A stretch of 64,000 nucleotides of DNA, from NCBI GenBank assembly GCA_016929905.1, contig JAFGHX010000193.1:1-64000 (forward strand), in the 5' to 3' direction. The translations under genes and the position numbers were made by a program. This document shows positions 43,134-51,141 of the stretch, in pieces; within the stretch, counting starts at the first letter, position 1, and every line of letters begins with the position of its first letter. The notes under the pieces are model-generated. The model did not search any database. It worked only from the letters and a program-made list of their open reading frames with translations, and was not told the DNA's origin. The stretch is from Kiritimatiellia bacterium. GTDB taxonomy: Bacteria; Verrucomicrobiota; Kiritimatiellia; JAFGHX01.

Positions 43134-44150
43134 ATGAAGACAAGCACGGCAGAATCCATGGCGTTGCACGCGCAATGCGTGCTGATCGACGGGCACAATG
43201 ACGTGCTCATGCTCAGGCACAGCCGGGGGAGACCGTACGACCTGATGAAGGTGGACCGGCGCTATCACAGCGACGGGCCGCGGCTGATCGCCGGCGGGAT
43301 GACCGCCTCGCTGTTCATGGTGCACGGGCACGAACTGGCGCCGTCGCTCGAGATGATCGCGCGCGTGTATCGGGAGGTGGCCCGGCACCCCGACGCCCTG
43401 ATGCTGATCACGGAAACGGGGCAAATTCGCCGGGCGAAGCGGAGCGGGCGGCTTGGGATCGTGATGAGCTGGGAAAGCCTCATGGCGCTGGAAAGCTCGA
43501 TGGAAGTCCTGCATATCGCGCACCGGCTCGGCGTGCGGGCCAGCACGGTGACGCACGGCGAGGGCGGAGGCGAACACCAGCTACAGGGGACTCCATCGGT
43601 GTTCAGGCTGGTCACCGCGCGAGACCGCGCCAGACACCGACGCACGGCCAAGGGCTTGACCCCGTTCGGCAAGCAGGTGATCCGGGAGATGAACCGGCTG
43701 GGCATGCTCATCGATGTGGCGCACGCGAACGACCGCACGTTCGATGACATTCTCGCCCTGAGCGCCAAGCCCGTGGTCTCGACGCACGGCGGCGTGTTCG
43801 CCTGCTGCCCGCACGCGCGGTGCTCCACCGACGAACAGATCAAAGCGCTCGCCGCCGGCGGCGGGCTGCTCTCCATCGCGTTCTATCCGGGCTTCATCGC
43901 GCCGCCGGGGCGGAAAGCGACCGCGGACGGCATTGTCGACCAGATCCTGTATGTGGCCGGCCTGGTCGGAATCGATCACGTGGGGATCGGAACGGACTTC
44001 GACGGCATCTCCGGACGGCCGGTCATCCGCTCAGCGGAACGCTTGCCCGTGCTGACCGAAGCCATGCTCCGGCGTGGGCTCCGGCCCGCGGAGATACGGA
44101 AAGTCTGGGGCGGCAACTACCTGCGGGTGTTGAAGGAGACGATCGGGTAA
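43134..44150 (+). CDS. M19 membrane-dipeptidase family peptidase
   Basis: A 338-aa protein. The start is the ATG at 43134; no strong ribosome-binding site is seen. M19 metal ligands are visible: DGHND (His 21, Asp 23), a Glu in SWESLMA (about 116), a His in LIDVAHAND (about 198) and a His in STHGGVF (about 222). GIGTDFDG (about 284-291) completes the active site. It hydrolyses dipeptides (often with a D-residue) or related amides; the specific substrate cannot be told. No signal peptide is seen. Confidence 0.9.
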   Translation: MKTSTAESMALHAQCVLIDGHNDVLMLRHSRGRPYDLMKVDRRYHSDGPRLIAGGMTASLFMVHGHELAPSLEMIARVYREVARHPDALMLITETGQIRRAKRSGRLGIVMSWESLMALESSMEVLHIAHRLGVRASTVTHGEGGGEHQLQGTPSVFRLVTARDRARHRRTAKGLTPFGKQVIREMNRLGMLIDVAHANDRTFDDILALSAKPVVSTHGGVFACCPHARCSTDEQIKALAAGGGLLSIAFYPGFIAPPGRKATADGIVDQILYVAGLVGIDHVGIGTDFDGISGRPVIRSAERLPVLTEAMLRRGLRPAEIRKVWGGNYLRVLKETIG

Positions 44151-44462
44151 GCGCGGCTTCGGAGCCGTCGACGCGAGCGGGGCAGCGGCCCGCTTGTCTT
44201 TCGGGCTGTCCTCGCAGCCGCGAGCGCCAGAGGTGGAAACAGAATCCTTGGCGTGCCACAACCCAAAGGGCGACGGCAACCCGCCGCTTGCCCGGGCCGG
44301 AGGCCTGGTACGGCTCGCGAGAGGCTCGCCCTCCGTGTGAGGCCCAGACCGACTGGAGGGCGAACCTGCGGTGAGCCGCACTCAGGGCGCACGTTGCACG
44401 GGTCTTGAGCCGCCCTCTCCTCGCGGGCCGCGGCGGCGGGACAGACTCTGGGCTGGTACGAG
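44151..44462. repeat. Intergenic stretch with a degenerate R1 pair
   Basis: No gene is seen. Degenerate R1 arms lie at 44311-44334 (CGGCTCGCGAGAGGCTCGCC) and 44354-44378. The rest is GC-rich without recognisable signals. Confidence 0.6.
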
Positions 44463-44687
44463 TCAGCGCTCGGCGAGCTTCCGCATCCATCGCTGCCACT
44501 CGACCAGTCCGCTGCTGCGGGAGGACTCACGAGCGTACCGAGTTCCGACATCGAGCAGGGCGTCCACGACGGTCCAATCGTACTTCCAGCGTCGCAGCTC
44601 CTCGCGGCGCACGCGCGCGAGCTCGACGCCGGCCCGCTTCCACTGTTCGACCAACCTCTTCTGCTGCGCGCGGGTCAGCGGGCTCAT
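44463..44687 (-). CDS. Small protein paired with a nucleotidyltransferase
   Basis: A 74-aa protein starting at the ATG at 44687, overlapping the stop of the upstream nucleotidyltransferase gene by 4 bp. It is rich in Arg, Lys and Trp (RREELRRWKYDWTVVDALLDVG). No recognised domain. The coupled position suggests a toxin-antitoxin-like or defence partner; this is inference. Confidence 0.6.
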   Translation of the reverse strand: MSPLTRAQQKRLVEQWKRAGVELARVRREELRRWKYDWTVVDALLDVGTRYARESSRSSGLVEWQRWMRKLAER

Positions 44688-45247
44688 GACGACGCCTCCA
44701 GCATCTTCCGGGCCCGGTCCACAATCTCCGGAGTCTCTTTGAGTTCACAAAGCACTTCCAGATGCCGAAGAATGTACGGGCGGTCCAGACGGCCGCCTTG
44801 CCGAGTCGCGATCCCTTCCGCGTCCAGCCAGTCCTGCGCCCGCGCCGCGAACGCCTTCATGACGAACAGGTCCTCCGCCGAGCACGTGGGCAAGGTCAAA
44901 TCCGGCCCGAACTCGAACGGCGTAGCGCGCGTCATCATGGACTCTTCGAAGTCCAGCGCGCCGAACGAGATATCCAGGTCCGTGCCGTTCGAGGCACGGG
45001 CCAAGAGCACGCGATTGGCCAGCGCGAATTCAAGCGCGTCGTCGATACGCGCGGAGAAACGATCGAGCAGGGCTCGCGCGCAGCGCTCCTCGTCGCCCAA
45101 GCCCGTCATCAGCGTCAGATCCGCGCCACGCGTCAGCCGGGGCTCGCCCCAGCGCTGGACAGCCAATCCGCCGATGAGACAGAACTGCCACCGCTGTTCC
45201 GCCATGAACTCGCAGACCTCACGGGCAGCCTCGAAAATCTTGTTCAC
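44684..45247 (-). CDS. Nucleotidyltransferase-fold protein with an altered active site
   Basis: A 187-aa protein starting at the GTG at 45247, with GGGGG about 10 nt upstream. The Gly-Gly motif (LIGGLAVQRWGEPRLT) is present, but the next segment reads RGADLTLM where relatives have an Asp two residues before the retained Asp (recalled from the family). The first catalytic Asp is Gly here. A later Asp (DLDISFG) is kept. The family includes AbiEii-like and related nucleotidyltransferases. The protein may be inactive or use a different mechanism. It is coupled to the 74-aa gene downstream. Confidence 0.72.
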   Translation of the reverse strand: MNKIFEAAREVCEFMAEQRWQFCLIGGLAVQRWGEPRLTRGADLTLMTGLGDEERCARALLDRFSARIDDALEFALANRVLLARASNGTDLDISFGALDFEESMMTRATPFEFGPDLTLPTCSAEDLFVMKAFAARAQDWLDAEGIATRQGGRLDRPYILRHLEVLCELKETPEIVDRARKMLEASS

Positions 45248-45306
45248 CCAATCAGTTCCCCCGCACCGCGCTCAGACCTCGTGTACAGTATAGGGTCTGC
45301 CTTGCT

Positions 45307-46362
45307 TCACATCAACCGCCGGATGGTCCCCCCTTCCCGGACGGCCGGCCGCAGCTTCACAACCTGTTTCCCCCTCCCCTTCCCGCCGAGCCACCCCATG
45401 AGCGCGGCCAGCATCCGGGCATGGGGTACGGTGATGGTCGTGAGCGGGATCGGGTAATAGGCGCTCTCGGCAACCCCGGCCGTGCCGATAACGCCCAGGT
45501 CGTCCGGGACTCGCTTGCCGCGGTCCAGGAGCCCCTGCACCACGCCGCCCGCGAACCGGTCGTTGTTGATCAACACGGCCGTATCCCCGCGCGGCAGATC
45601 CAGGTCCAGCACCCGCTCCGCGAACCGCTGGCCTCGCTCGAACGCCGGATCGCCCGGCGGCGGAGTCTCGACGAAGCAGAAGTCCAGGCGCCGGCCCAAG
45701 CCCCGACAAGTCGCGCGCAGCATCGGCTCGCTGCCGGCCATGTTCTCGCGCAGCACCAGCCGCCGATAGCCGCACCGCACGATGTGCCGAACGGCGACGC
45801 GGAGCGATTCGTCCCGGTCGAACCCGGCACAGAAGGTGCGCGGCGTGACGAACCCCGCCACATCGATCTGCTCGAACGGGAAATCGAAGAAGTACCAGCG
45901 CGCCTCGGGCATATTCGCGAACAGCTTGGGCCAGAGGAGCGGGTCGCCGAAGAAGATCTGGTTGCCCATGCCCACCACGTGCCGGACGCGAAACGTCTTC
46001 AGCGTCTGAAGCGCCTCGCCGTGCCTGCCCCTGAAAAACGGCACGATCACGTAGGACAACCCGCGTTCGCCGAGACCGGCCAACAACTGAAAGAAGGGAT
46101 CCTGGTTGCGCTCGTACAGGCTCGGCGGCAACAGTACGGCCACGTCCTTCCTCACCTTGCCCTTCAGTGTGAGCGCATGCGTCGATGGCACGAAAGCCGT
46201 CTCACGCACGTAATCCTTCACACGGCGCGCCGTGGCGGCGCTGATCCCGTTGCGCCGCCAGCGCCCGTTCAGCACGTAGGAGACCGTCGCGCGCGACAGA
46301 CCCAGCGCCGCGGCCAACTCCTTCATGTTCGCCGGGTGCTTTCCGCCGCCACCGGTTCGCAT
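45307..46362 (-). CDS. LacI-family transcriptional regulator
   Basis: A 351-aa protein. The ATG at 46362 has GGGAGGGGTGTCG upstream and is preferred over the GTG at 46368. The N-terminal HTH is NMKELAAALGLSRATVSYVLNGRW (about 12-36), followed by a periplasmic-binding-type ligand domain (VAVLLPPSLYERNQDPFFQLLAGL). It is divergent from the ECF sigma-PIG-L operon; the shared gap holds an 18-bp palindrome. Its effector is unknown. Confidence 0.87.
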   Translation of the reverse strand: MRTGGGGKHPANMKELAAALGLSRATVSYVLNGRWRRNGISAATARRVKDYVRETAFVPSTHALTLKGKVRKDVAVLLPPSLYERNQDPFFQLLAGLGERGLSYVIVPFFRGRHGEALQTLKTFRVRHVVGMGNQIFFGDPLLWPKLFANMPEARWYFFDFPFEQIDVAGFVTPRTFCAGFDRDESLRVAVRHIVRCGYRRLVLRENMAGSEPMLRATCRGLGRRLDFCFVETPPPGDPAFERGQRFAERVLDLDLPRGDTAVLINNDRFAGGVVQGLLDRGKRVPDDLGVIGTAGVAESAYYPIPLTTITVPHARMLAALMGWLGGKGRGKQVVKLRPAVREGGTIRRLM

Positions 46363-46455
46363 CGACACCCCTCCCGTTGCCGGCGCCCGAATCGACGCCG
46401 GGCAAGAAAGTCTTCGATTCCTCTTGAAACCCGCTCAACGTAAGGATAGGGTTGA

Positions 46456-46473
46456 ACTTGACACATGTCAAGT
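46456..46473. promoter_or_regulatory. Palindromic operator candidate ACTTGACACATGTCAAGT
   Basis: Two 8-bp arms around a CA centre, in the gap between the divergent LacI gene and the ECF sigma gene. It fits an operator for a dimeric regulator such as LacI or a sigma-linked factor. An alternative sigma start (ATG at 46465) falls inside it. Confidence 0.55.
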
Positions 46474-46545
46474 CAAGAGCCCCGAAATGGCCTCTTTGGC
46501 GGATTTGAACGGTCTGTTGAGGCCGTTTCCCGTGGAGAGATTCCC

Positions 46546-47100
46546 ATGAGCGAGGCGATCGCCGACACGGCGGCTGATCACGAACTGCTGAGCCTGTTCC
46601 TGGCCGAGCGGTCGGAAGAGGCGTTGCGGGCCCTGATCGCCCGGCATTCGGCGATGGTGCTGGGTACGTGCCGGCGCGGGCTGGGCGGGGACGCGGATCT
46701 GGCCCGGGACGCGGCGCAGGCGGTCTTCATCCTGCTCGCGCAGCGGGCCGGGCGAATCCGCAACCGGCATGCGCTGGCCAGTTGGCTGTTCTGGACGGCG
46801 CGATCGGTCGCCGCGCACATGACGCGGGCGGAACAGCGCCGGAAGGGGTACGAGCGGACGGCCGCCGCCGTGGAGGCGGCGCGGCAACGGCGGCGCGAGG
46901 CCGCCTGCCGGCCGGGCGCGGAGTATTCCGTGGACGAAGCCGTTGCCGCGCTGCCCGAGCCGTCACGCACAGCCGTGGTGTTGCACGTCCTGCAGGGGTT
47001 GACCCACGGCGAAGCGGCCGGCGTGTTGGGCTGTTCGAAGGGCGCGGTCGCTATGCGCATCTCGCGCGCACTCGGAAAGATGCGGGCCGTGCTGCGCTGA
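46546..47100 (+). CDS. ECF sigma factor of the PIG-L operon
   Basis: A 184-aa protein from the ATG at 46546 (GGAGAG upstream); a longer start at 46465 is possible. Region 2 (LGTCRRGLGGDADLARDAAQAVFILLAQ) and region 4 (LPEPSRTAVVLHVLQGLTHGEAAGVLG) are clear. The PIG-L pair begins 13 bp after its stop, so sigma and deacetylases likely form one unit. The link suggests sigma control of cell-surface glycan modification (inference). Confidence 0.87.
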   Translation: MSEAIADTAADHELLSLFLAERSEEALRALIARHSAMVLGTCRRGLGGDADLARDAAQAVFILLAQRAGRIRNRHALASWLFWTARSVAAHMTRAEQRRKGYERTAAAVEAARQRRREAACRPGAEYSVDEAVAALPEPSRTAVVLHVLQGLTHGEAAGVLGCSKGAVAMRISRALGKMRAVLR

Positions 47101-47113
47101 GCAGGAGAGCGGC

Positions 47114-47857
47114 ATGAAGAAGGTGATCATGGCCATTGGCGCGCACGCGGACGACATCGAGATCCGCGTGGGCGGCACACTGGCCAAGTATCGCGGAATG
47201 GGTTACGCGGCGGTCTGCGTGCTGTCGACAAACAATACCGCCGGCTCGCCCGAGAGCCAGACGGCCCTGGAACACGCCACGCAGCGGCGCGAGGAGGCGC
47301 GGGCAGGCGCACAGGTACTGGACGCCGAGCTCATCTGCCTCGACTTCAAGGAGACGATGTTCGAGAAGAAGGACGGGCGTGAGAAGCTGGGTTTTCAGCC
47401 GGTTGATCTGACCGACTACCCTGACTGGGGCCGCGACAAGCCGCCGATCGTCTGCGCGCCCGACATCGACGAGGCGGTGGAGGAGGTGGCCGCGCTTCTG
47501 TGCCGATACGAACCCGAGCTCGTCCTGACGCATCCGCCAACGGAGAAACACGAGCACTGGGCCACATCCGTGCTGACCCTGAAGGCGTTCAAGCGAGCGC
47601 GCGGGCGCGTTGCGCTGGGCACCTTGTACGCGTGGGCCGATTCGTGGGTGGCAACCGTGCGCACGACGCCCAACTTCTTCGTGGACATCACCGACACGAT
47701 CGAGACCAAGTACCGCGCGCTCAGCAAGCACGTGAGCCAGGGGTTCGAGAAGATCCCCGACCCGCCGAACCGGGCGCGCGAGCTGTACTGGGGCAGCTTC
47801 ATCGGGGTGCCGTACGCGGAGGCGTTCATGACCCTGGCGCGAGGAGGCGAACTATGA
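47114..47857 (+). CDS. PIG-L family deacetylase, canonical copy 2
   Basis: A 247-aa protein with GGAGAGCGGC before the ATG at 47114. Motifs AHADDIE and THPPTEKHEHW are intact. It closely matches copy 1 at 30815 over most of its length, and its stop overlaps the next start (ATGA). Confidence 0.88.
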   Translation: MKKVIMAIGAHADDIEIRVGGTLAKYRGMGYAAVCVLSTNNTAGSPESQTALEHATQRREEARAGAQVLDAELICLDFKETMFEKKDGREKLGFQPVDLTDYPDWGRDKPPIVCAPDIDEAVEEVAALLCRYEPELVLTHPPTEKHEHWATSVLTLKAFKRARGRVALGTLYAWADSWVATVRTTPNFFVDITDTIETKYRALSKHVSQGFEKIPDPPNRARELYWGSFIGVPYAEAFMTLARGGEL

Positions 47858-48783
47858 AGAAGTGCATCGTGGTATTCGCGGCACATACCGCCGACGCGGA
47901 GCTCGGCGCCGGCGGCACCATCGCCAAGTTCGTGCGCAAGGGCTACCGCGCGCTTGTCGTGGTCGTGACAACCGGCGTGGGTGAGCCCGTGGTCGAACTG
48001 GTGCCGAATGAGCGCGAGTCGGATACTCGGGGGCCGGGCTCGCCCGCCACCCGAATGGAGGGTCGGGCTCCGTCCCGACCGCGGCCGGCACGGAGGCCGG
48101 CCCTCCAGCAGACACACGAGGCCGCGAATCCGTTGAATGGCAGGCCGCTGACGCCGTGCGAATTGGCTGCGCTACGCGAACAGGAAGCGGCCGCGGCGGC
48201 CGGGGTGATGGGGTACGAACTCGAGTTCCTGCGGTTCAATGAACGGTTCTTCACGCACGAGGGCAAGCGCTATGCTGTCGACTTCCGGGACGGCCCGCCG
48301 CCGGCCGACCTGCCGGGGACCGGCTGGTTCGGATCGGTATCGCCGGACGCATCCGTGTTCGCGAAGACAGCCGAAGAAACCCTGCTTCGCGAAGAGCCGG
48401 AGTTCATCCTGACACACTCGGTTGCCGATGCCTGCTACGAGCGGCACCTGGTCGCCGAAGTGCTCGCGCCGGTCTATCGCCGCCTGCTCGAACGCGACAG
48501 GCCCCCGATTGGAAAACTCCTGGCGTGGGAAGCGGACCAGCGCACCCGGACCTTCGAGATCCCGGTCGGCGGGATCGAAGACATCACCGAATCGCGCGCG
48601 ATCAAGTACCAGGCGCTGAGCAAGCACGCGAGCCGGGTCGACCAGGCGGCGTTCGACGCCGCCGAGGCACGGGACACGCACTGGGGCCGGATCCTGAACC
48701 GGCTCGTCAGCACCGATCCCCGCCAGGCATACGGCGAGGCGTTCAGCCGGCAGTGCATGCGGGTGGGGCTGGCGCAGGCTTGA
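47854..48783 (+). CDS. PIG-L-like partner lacking the catalytic motif, copy 2, with repeat insertion
   Basis: A 309-aa protein, ATG at 47854. AHTADAE keeps one Asp of the usual HxDD but not the general base; the second motif reads THSVADACYERH. It matches copy 1 (31561) except for an insertion of about 40 residues (about 50-90; SPATRMEGRAPSRPRPARR region) that copy 1 lacks. The inserted DNA at 48031-48107 is an R3-type palindromic repeat read through in frame. Confidence 0.82.
   Translation: MKKCIVVFAAHTADAELGAGGTIAKFVRKGYRALVVVVTTGVGEPVVELVPNERESDTRGPGSPATRMEGRAPSRPRPARRPALQQTHEAANPLNGRPLTPCELAALREQEAAAAAGVMGYELEFLRFNERFFTHEGKRYAVDFRDGPPPADLPGTGWFGSVSPDASVFAKTAEETLLREEPEFILTHSVADACYERHLVAEVLAPVYRRLLERDRPPIGKLLAWEADQRTRTFEIPVGGIEDITESRAIKYQALSKHASRVDQAAFDAAEARDTHWGRILNRLVSTDPRQAYGEAFSRQCMRVGLAQA
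48031..48107 (+). repeat. R3-type repeat inserted within a coding region
   Basis: GGAGGGTCGGGCTCCGTCCC and GGCACGGAGGCCGGCCCTCC resemble the R3 elements at 28909-28985 and 58799-58870. The reading frame stays open through the insertion. Confidence 0.8.
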
Positions 48784-48826
48784 GAGACGGAGACAGGGGC
48801 ACTTCGCCGCTGACCATAGAAGATCC

Positions 48827-48899
48827 CGGCTCACGAGACGCTGGCCGTCGATACCCTCACGGTGCAATGCCGACTGGAGGGCGAGCGTCTCGCGAGCCG
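48827..48899. repeat. R1 palindromic repeat, inverted pair
   Basis: A degenerate forward arm (48827-48851) and an intact inverted arm (48875-48899) between the convergent PIG-L-like and amidohydrolase genes. Confidence 0.75.
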
Positions 48900-48920
48900 G
48901 GCTTGCCAACGACCACGCGA

Positions 48921-49730
48921 CTACCGCCGGAGAATCCGGGCCGCGTTGTCCGCCAGGATCTGCTTCTTCTCCCGCTCACGAATGTCGGCGAACACGACTC
49001 TGCCGATCTGCTCGCCAAGCGCCATCCACGGCATGTCGGATCCGAACACGACCCGGTCGGCGCCGGCGTGCTCGACGAAGTATTCGACGAGCCCGCAGCT
49101 GCTGCCGGAATAGGCCAATTCGAGGTAGACGTTCTTGTGCTTGCGCGCACACTGTACGTACGCCTCCGGAGCGGTGCAGCCCGCGTGGGCCAGGAGGATC
49201 GGCGCTTTCTTCACCCGTTTCAGGACCGGATCCAGCGTTCCGAGATCCCCCCACGTGTGCAGGAGCACCGGCAGCCTCTTCCGCTCAGCGTATTCCCAGA
49301 TATCGGCATACGACGCGGCGGCGTAGGGGATCTTGTTCGCGCTGTGCATCTTGATGCCCACCATCCCCTGCCCGATGCAGCGCTTCACCTCGTCGATCCC
49401 CAGCTCGCGGTTCACCGGGAAGCAGGCCGCCCAGCCAAGGATCCGGCCGGGGAACTTCGCCATGGCGCGCAATACTTCGTCATTGCCGTACCGCACGTCG
49501 CCCGTCAGGCAGCCCTGGTGGGCGCACACCATGCGCTCGACGCCTGCGCGGTCCATCTGGCGCACCATGGCGGCCGCGTCGTGGCCGGGAATAGGGAACT
49601 TGATCCAGGCGCCCATATGCGTATGGATGTCGACAATCCACTTCCTCGGCGGGCACGACGACCGGCAGTCGATGGCGGCCCAGCGCGCCGAAGAGCCTGC
49701 CGACGATGCGGCGGTCGAAGGCGATGCCAC
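48921..49730 (-). CDS. Amidohydrolase-2 family metal-dependent hydrolase, start uncertain
   Basis: A frame of 269 aa; the homologous part starts at WIVDIHTHMG (about residue 31; first ligands His-x-His) and continues to the usual end (NAARILRR). Further ligand-like positions are LLHTWGD and LLAHAGC, with FGSDMPW holding the Asp. No ATG or GTG lies just before the HxH segment; the only upstream start is the GTG at 49730, in residues that are out of frame with the upstream gene. A deletion probably removed the original start codon, since the TGG codon stands where ATG is expected. Confidence 0.68.
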   Translation of the reverse strand: MASPSTAASSAGSSARWAAIDCRSSCPPRKWIVDIHTHMGAWIKFPIPGHDAAAMVRQMDRAGVERMVCAHQGCLTGDVRYGNDEVLRAMAKFPGRILGWAACFPVNRELGIDEVKRCIGQGMVGIKMHSANKIPYAAASYADIWEYAERKRLPVLLHTWGDLGTLDPVLKRVKKAPILLAHAGCTAPEAYVQCARKHKNVYLELAYSGSSCGLVEYFVEHAGADRVVFGSDMPWMALGEQIGRVVFADIREREKKQILADNAARILRR

Positions 49731-50049
49731 AGGTCTTCGGGTAGAGCCCGACGCATCGCGCGCCGCGTTTTACCAGCCTCCGAACGTGCGCGGATTCGTT
49801 CCCGGTCTCACCCGCCGAGTTCGGCAACACCGTCGGGCACGCGATCAGCCGCGGGTCCTCGGCCGCCGCCTCAAAGGCCTGCTCATTCCCGCAGGCCGCA
49901 TCGAGGCGGAAGGACGCAAACGAGGCCAGGAACGCGCGGTCTATCCCGTAGCGGTCCAGCATCCGCCTGACCGATCGGGTGTCGCTGGATTGGAACGGAG
50001 CCAAGGCCGCATCACGTCCCAGGCAAATGCGGGCGTCGAAGAAGTTCAC
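49480..50049 (-). pseudogene. Amidohydrolase-like gene truncated at its 3' half
   Basis: The start is the GTG at 50049, with GGGAGGG upstream. The first ~135 residues (FFDARICLGR...LDRYGIDRAFLASF...VGLYPKTCG...LPVVVPAEEVD) match the non-HxH partner of paired amidohydrolases. After EEVD near 49645 the frame turns into Arg-rich out-of-frame sequence, while the next frame becomes the downstream amidohydrolase. A deletion joining two tandem genes explains this. Confidence 0.62.
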
Positions 50050-50298
50050 CGCTTCCCTCCCCTGGCCGGCCGATGAAACGCGGCCCGAGCGCCTTGCATC
50101 GAACCGGCCTGCCATTCTAGACTCGCAGCGCACGACTCTGCAAGGCTCTGTTGTTCGATCTCGAGAGCATCCAACGCCGTGGCACGGCCGCGGGATTTCG
50201 CACTGAGCACGGTTTGACGAGCCGTCCGCGCATGAACAGACCGGGCTGGCCGCGCCGCCCGCGCATGGAAGACTGGAAGAAAGGAGGCAGGGCCGACA

Positions 50299-50937
50299 AT
50301 GAGCCAATCGATTCCGTTTGAAATTCCTTACCGTTCTGAAACGGTCAACGTAAACGGTACCGAAATCAACTATTACAGAAGCGGCGGTCACAAGCCTCCA
50401 ATCATCCTGTGCCACGGATTTTCCGACAGCGGCCTTGCCTGGCTGCGAACGGCCGAAGTGCTGGAGAAGGATTACGATCTCATCATGTTCGACGCCAGAG
50501 GGCATGGCGCGTCGGGACGCATCGGTCCCGGATTCTCGGAAGACGATCGGAGCCGGGATCTTGCGGACCTGGTGAAAGCGTTAAACCTGAACGGCTGCGC
50601 CGGGATTGGCCATTCCATCATGCATCCGGTTGACTTGAAAGCCATCGCCTATTCGAGGAAATGCCTCGATCCCAACCTGCCGCGACATTTGAAGCGGATT
50701 CACTTTCTCGAATACGTAAAGAACATCCGATGTCCGGGCCTGCTGATGTACGCGACCGGAACGAAACCGGGAGTCGTCAACGCGGACAGCGCGGAAAGAG
50801 TGAAGAACACATGGAACGGCTGCACGCTGTGCGACATCCCGGACGGCGGCCACAACATTAGGGGGGACAAGTTTGACCTTTATGTCAACAACGTTTCCGA
50901 CTACCTGAACCGCATGTATGTCGACTGCGCGCCCTAA
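50299..50937 (+). pseudogene. Alpha/beta hydrolase with internal deletion
   Basis: A 212-aa frame with AAGGAGG before the ATG at 50299. The N-part (ILCHGFSDSGLAWLRTAEVL, FDARGHGASG) and nucleophile elbow (GIGHSIM) are normal. Then the cap region of about 70 residues is missing (HSIMHPVDLKAIAYSR), and the usual TGD acid motif reads TGTKPG. The His segment (PDGGHNIRGD) remains. The frame is intact but the enzyme is probably inactive. GC is lower than in the neighbours, which suggests transfer. Confidence 0.6.
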
Positions 50938-51141
50938 TCGCGCCGCCGAGAGTCTGGCCGCCACGCCGGACCCCTTGGCTCCACTCAATATCCGCATTGC
51001 GCAGATCACTCGGATTCCAGCCGCTCACGCTTTTCGCAGCTGCCGTCCGCGGCGCCGGGGAAGCCCATATTCAGGGTCTCTCGCAAATCTATGTAACTTT
51101 TCCTGGTGACGTCGGTATCAGGACTTGCGCCGAAGGCGCGG

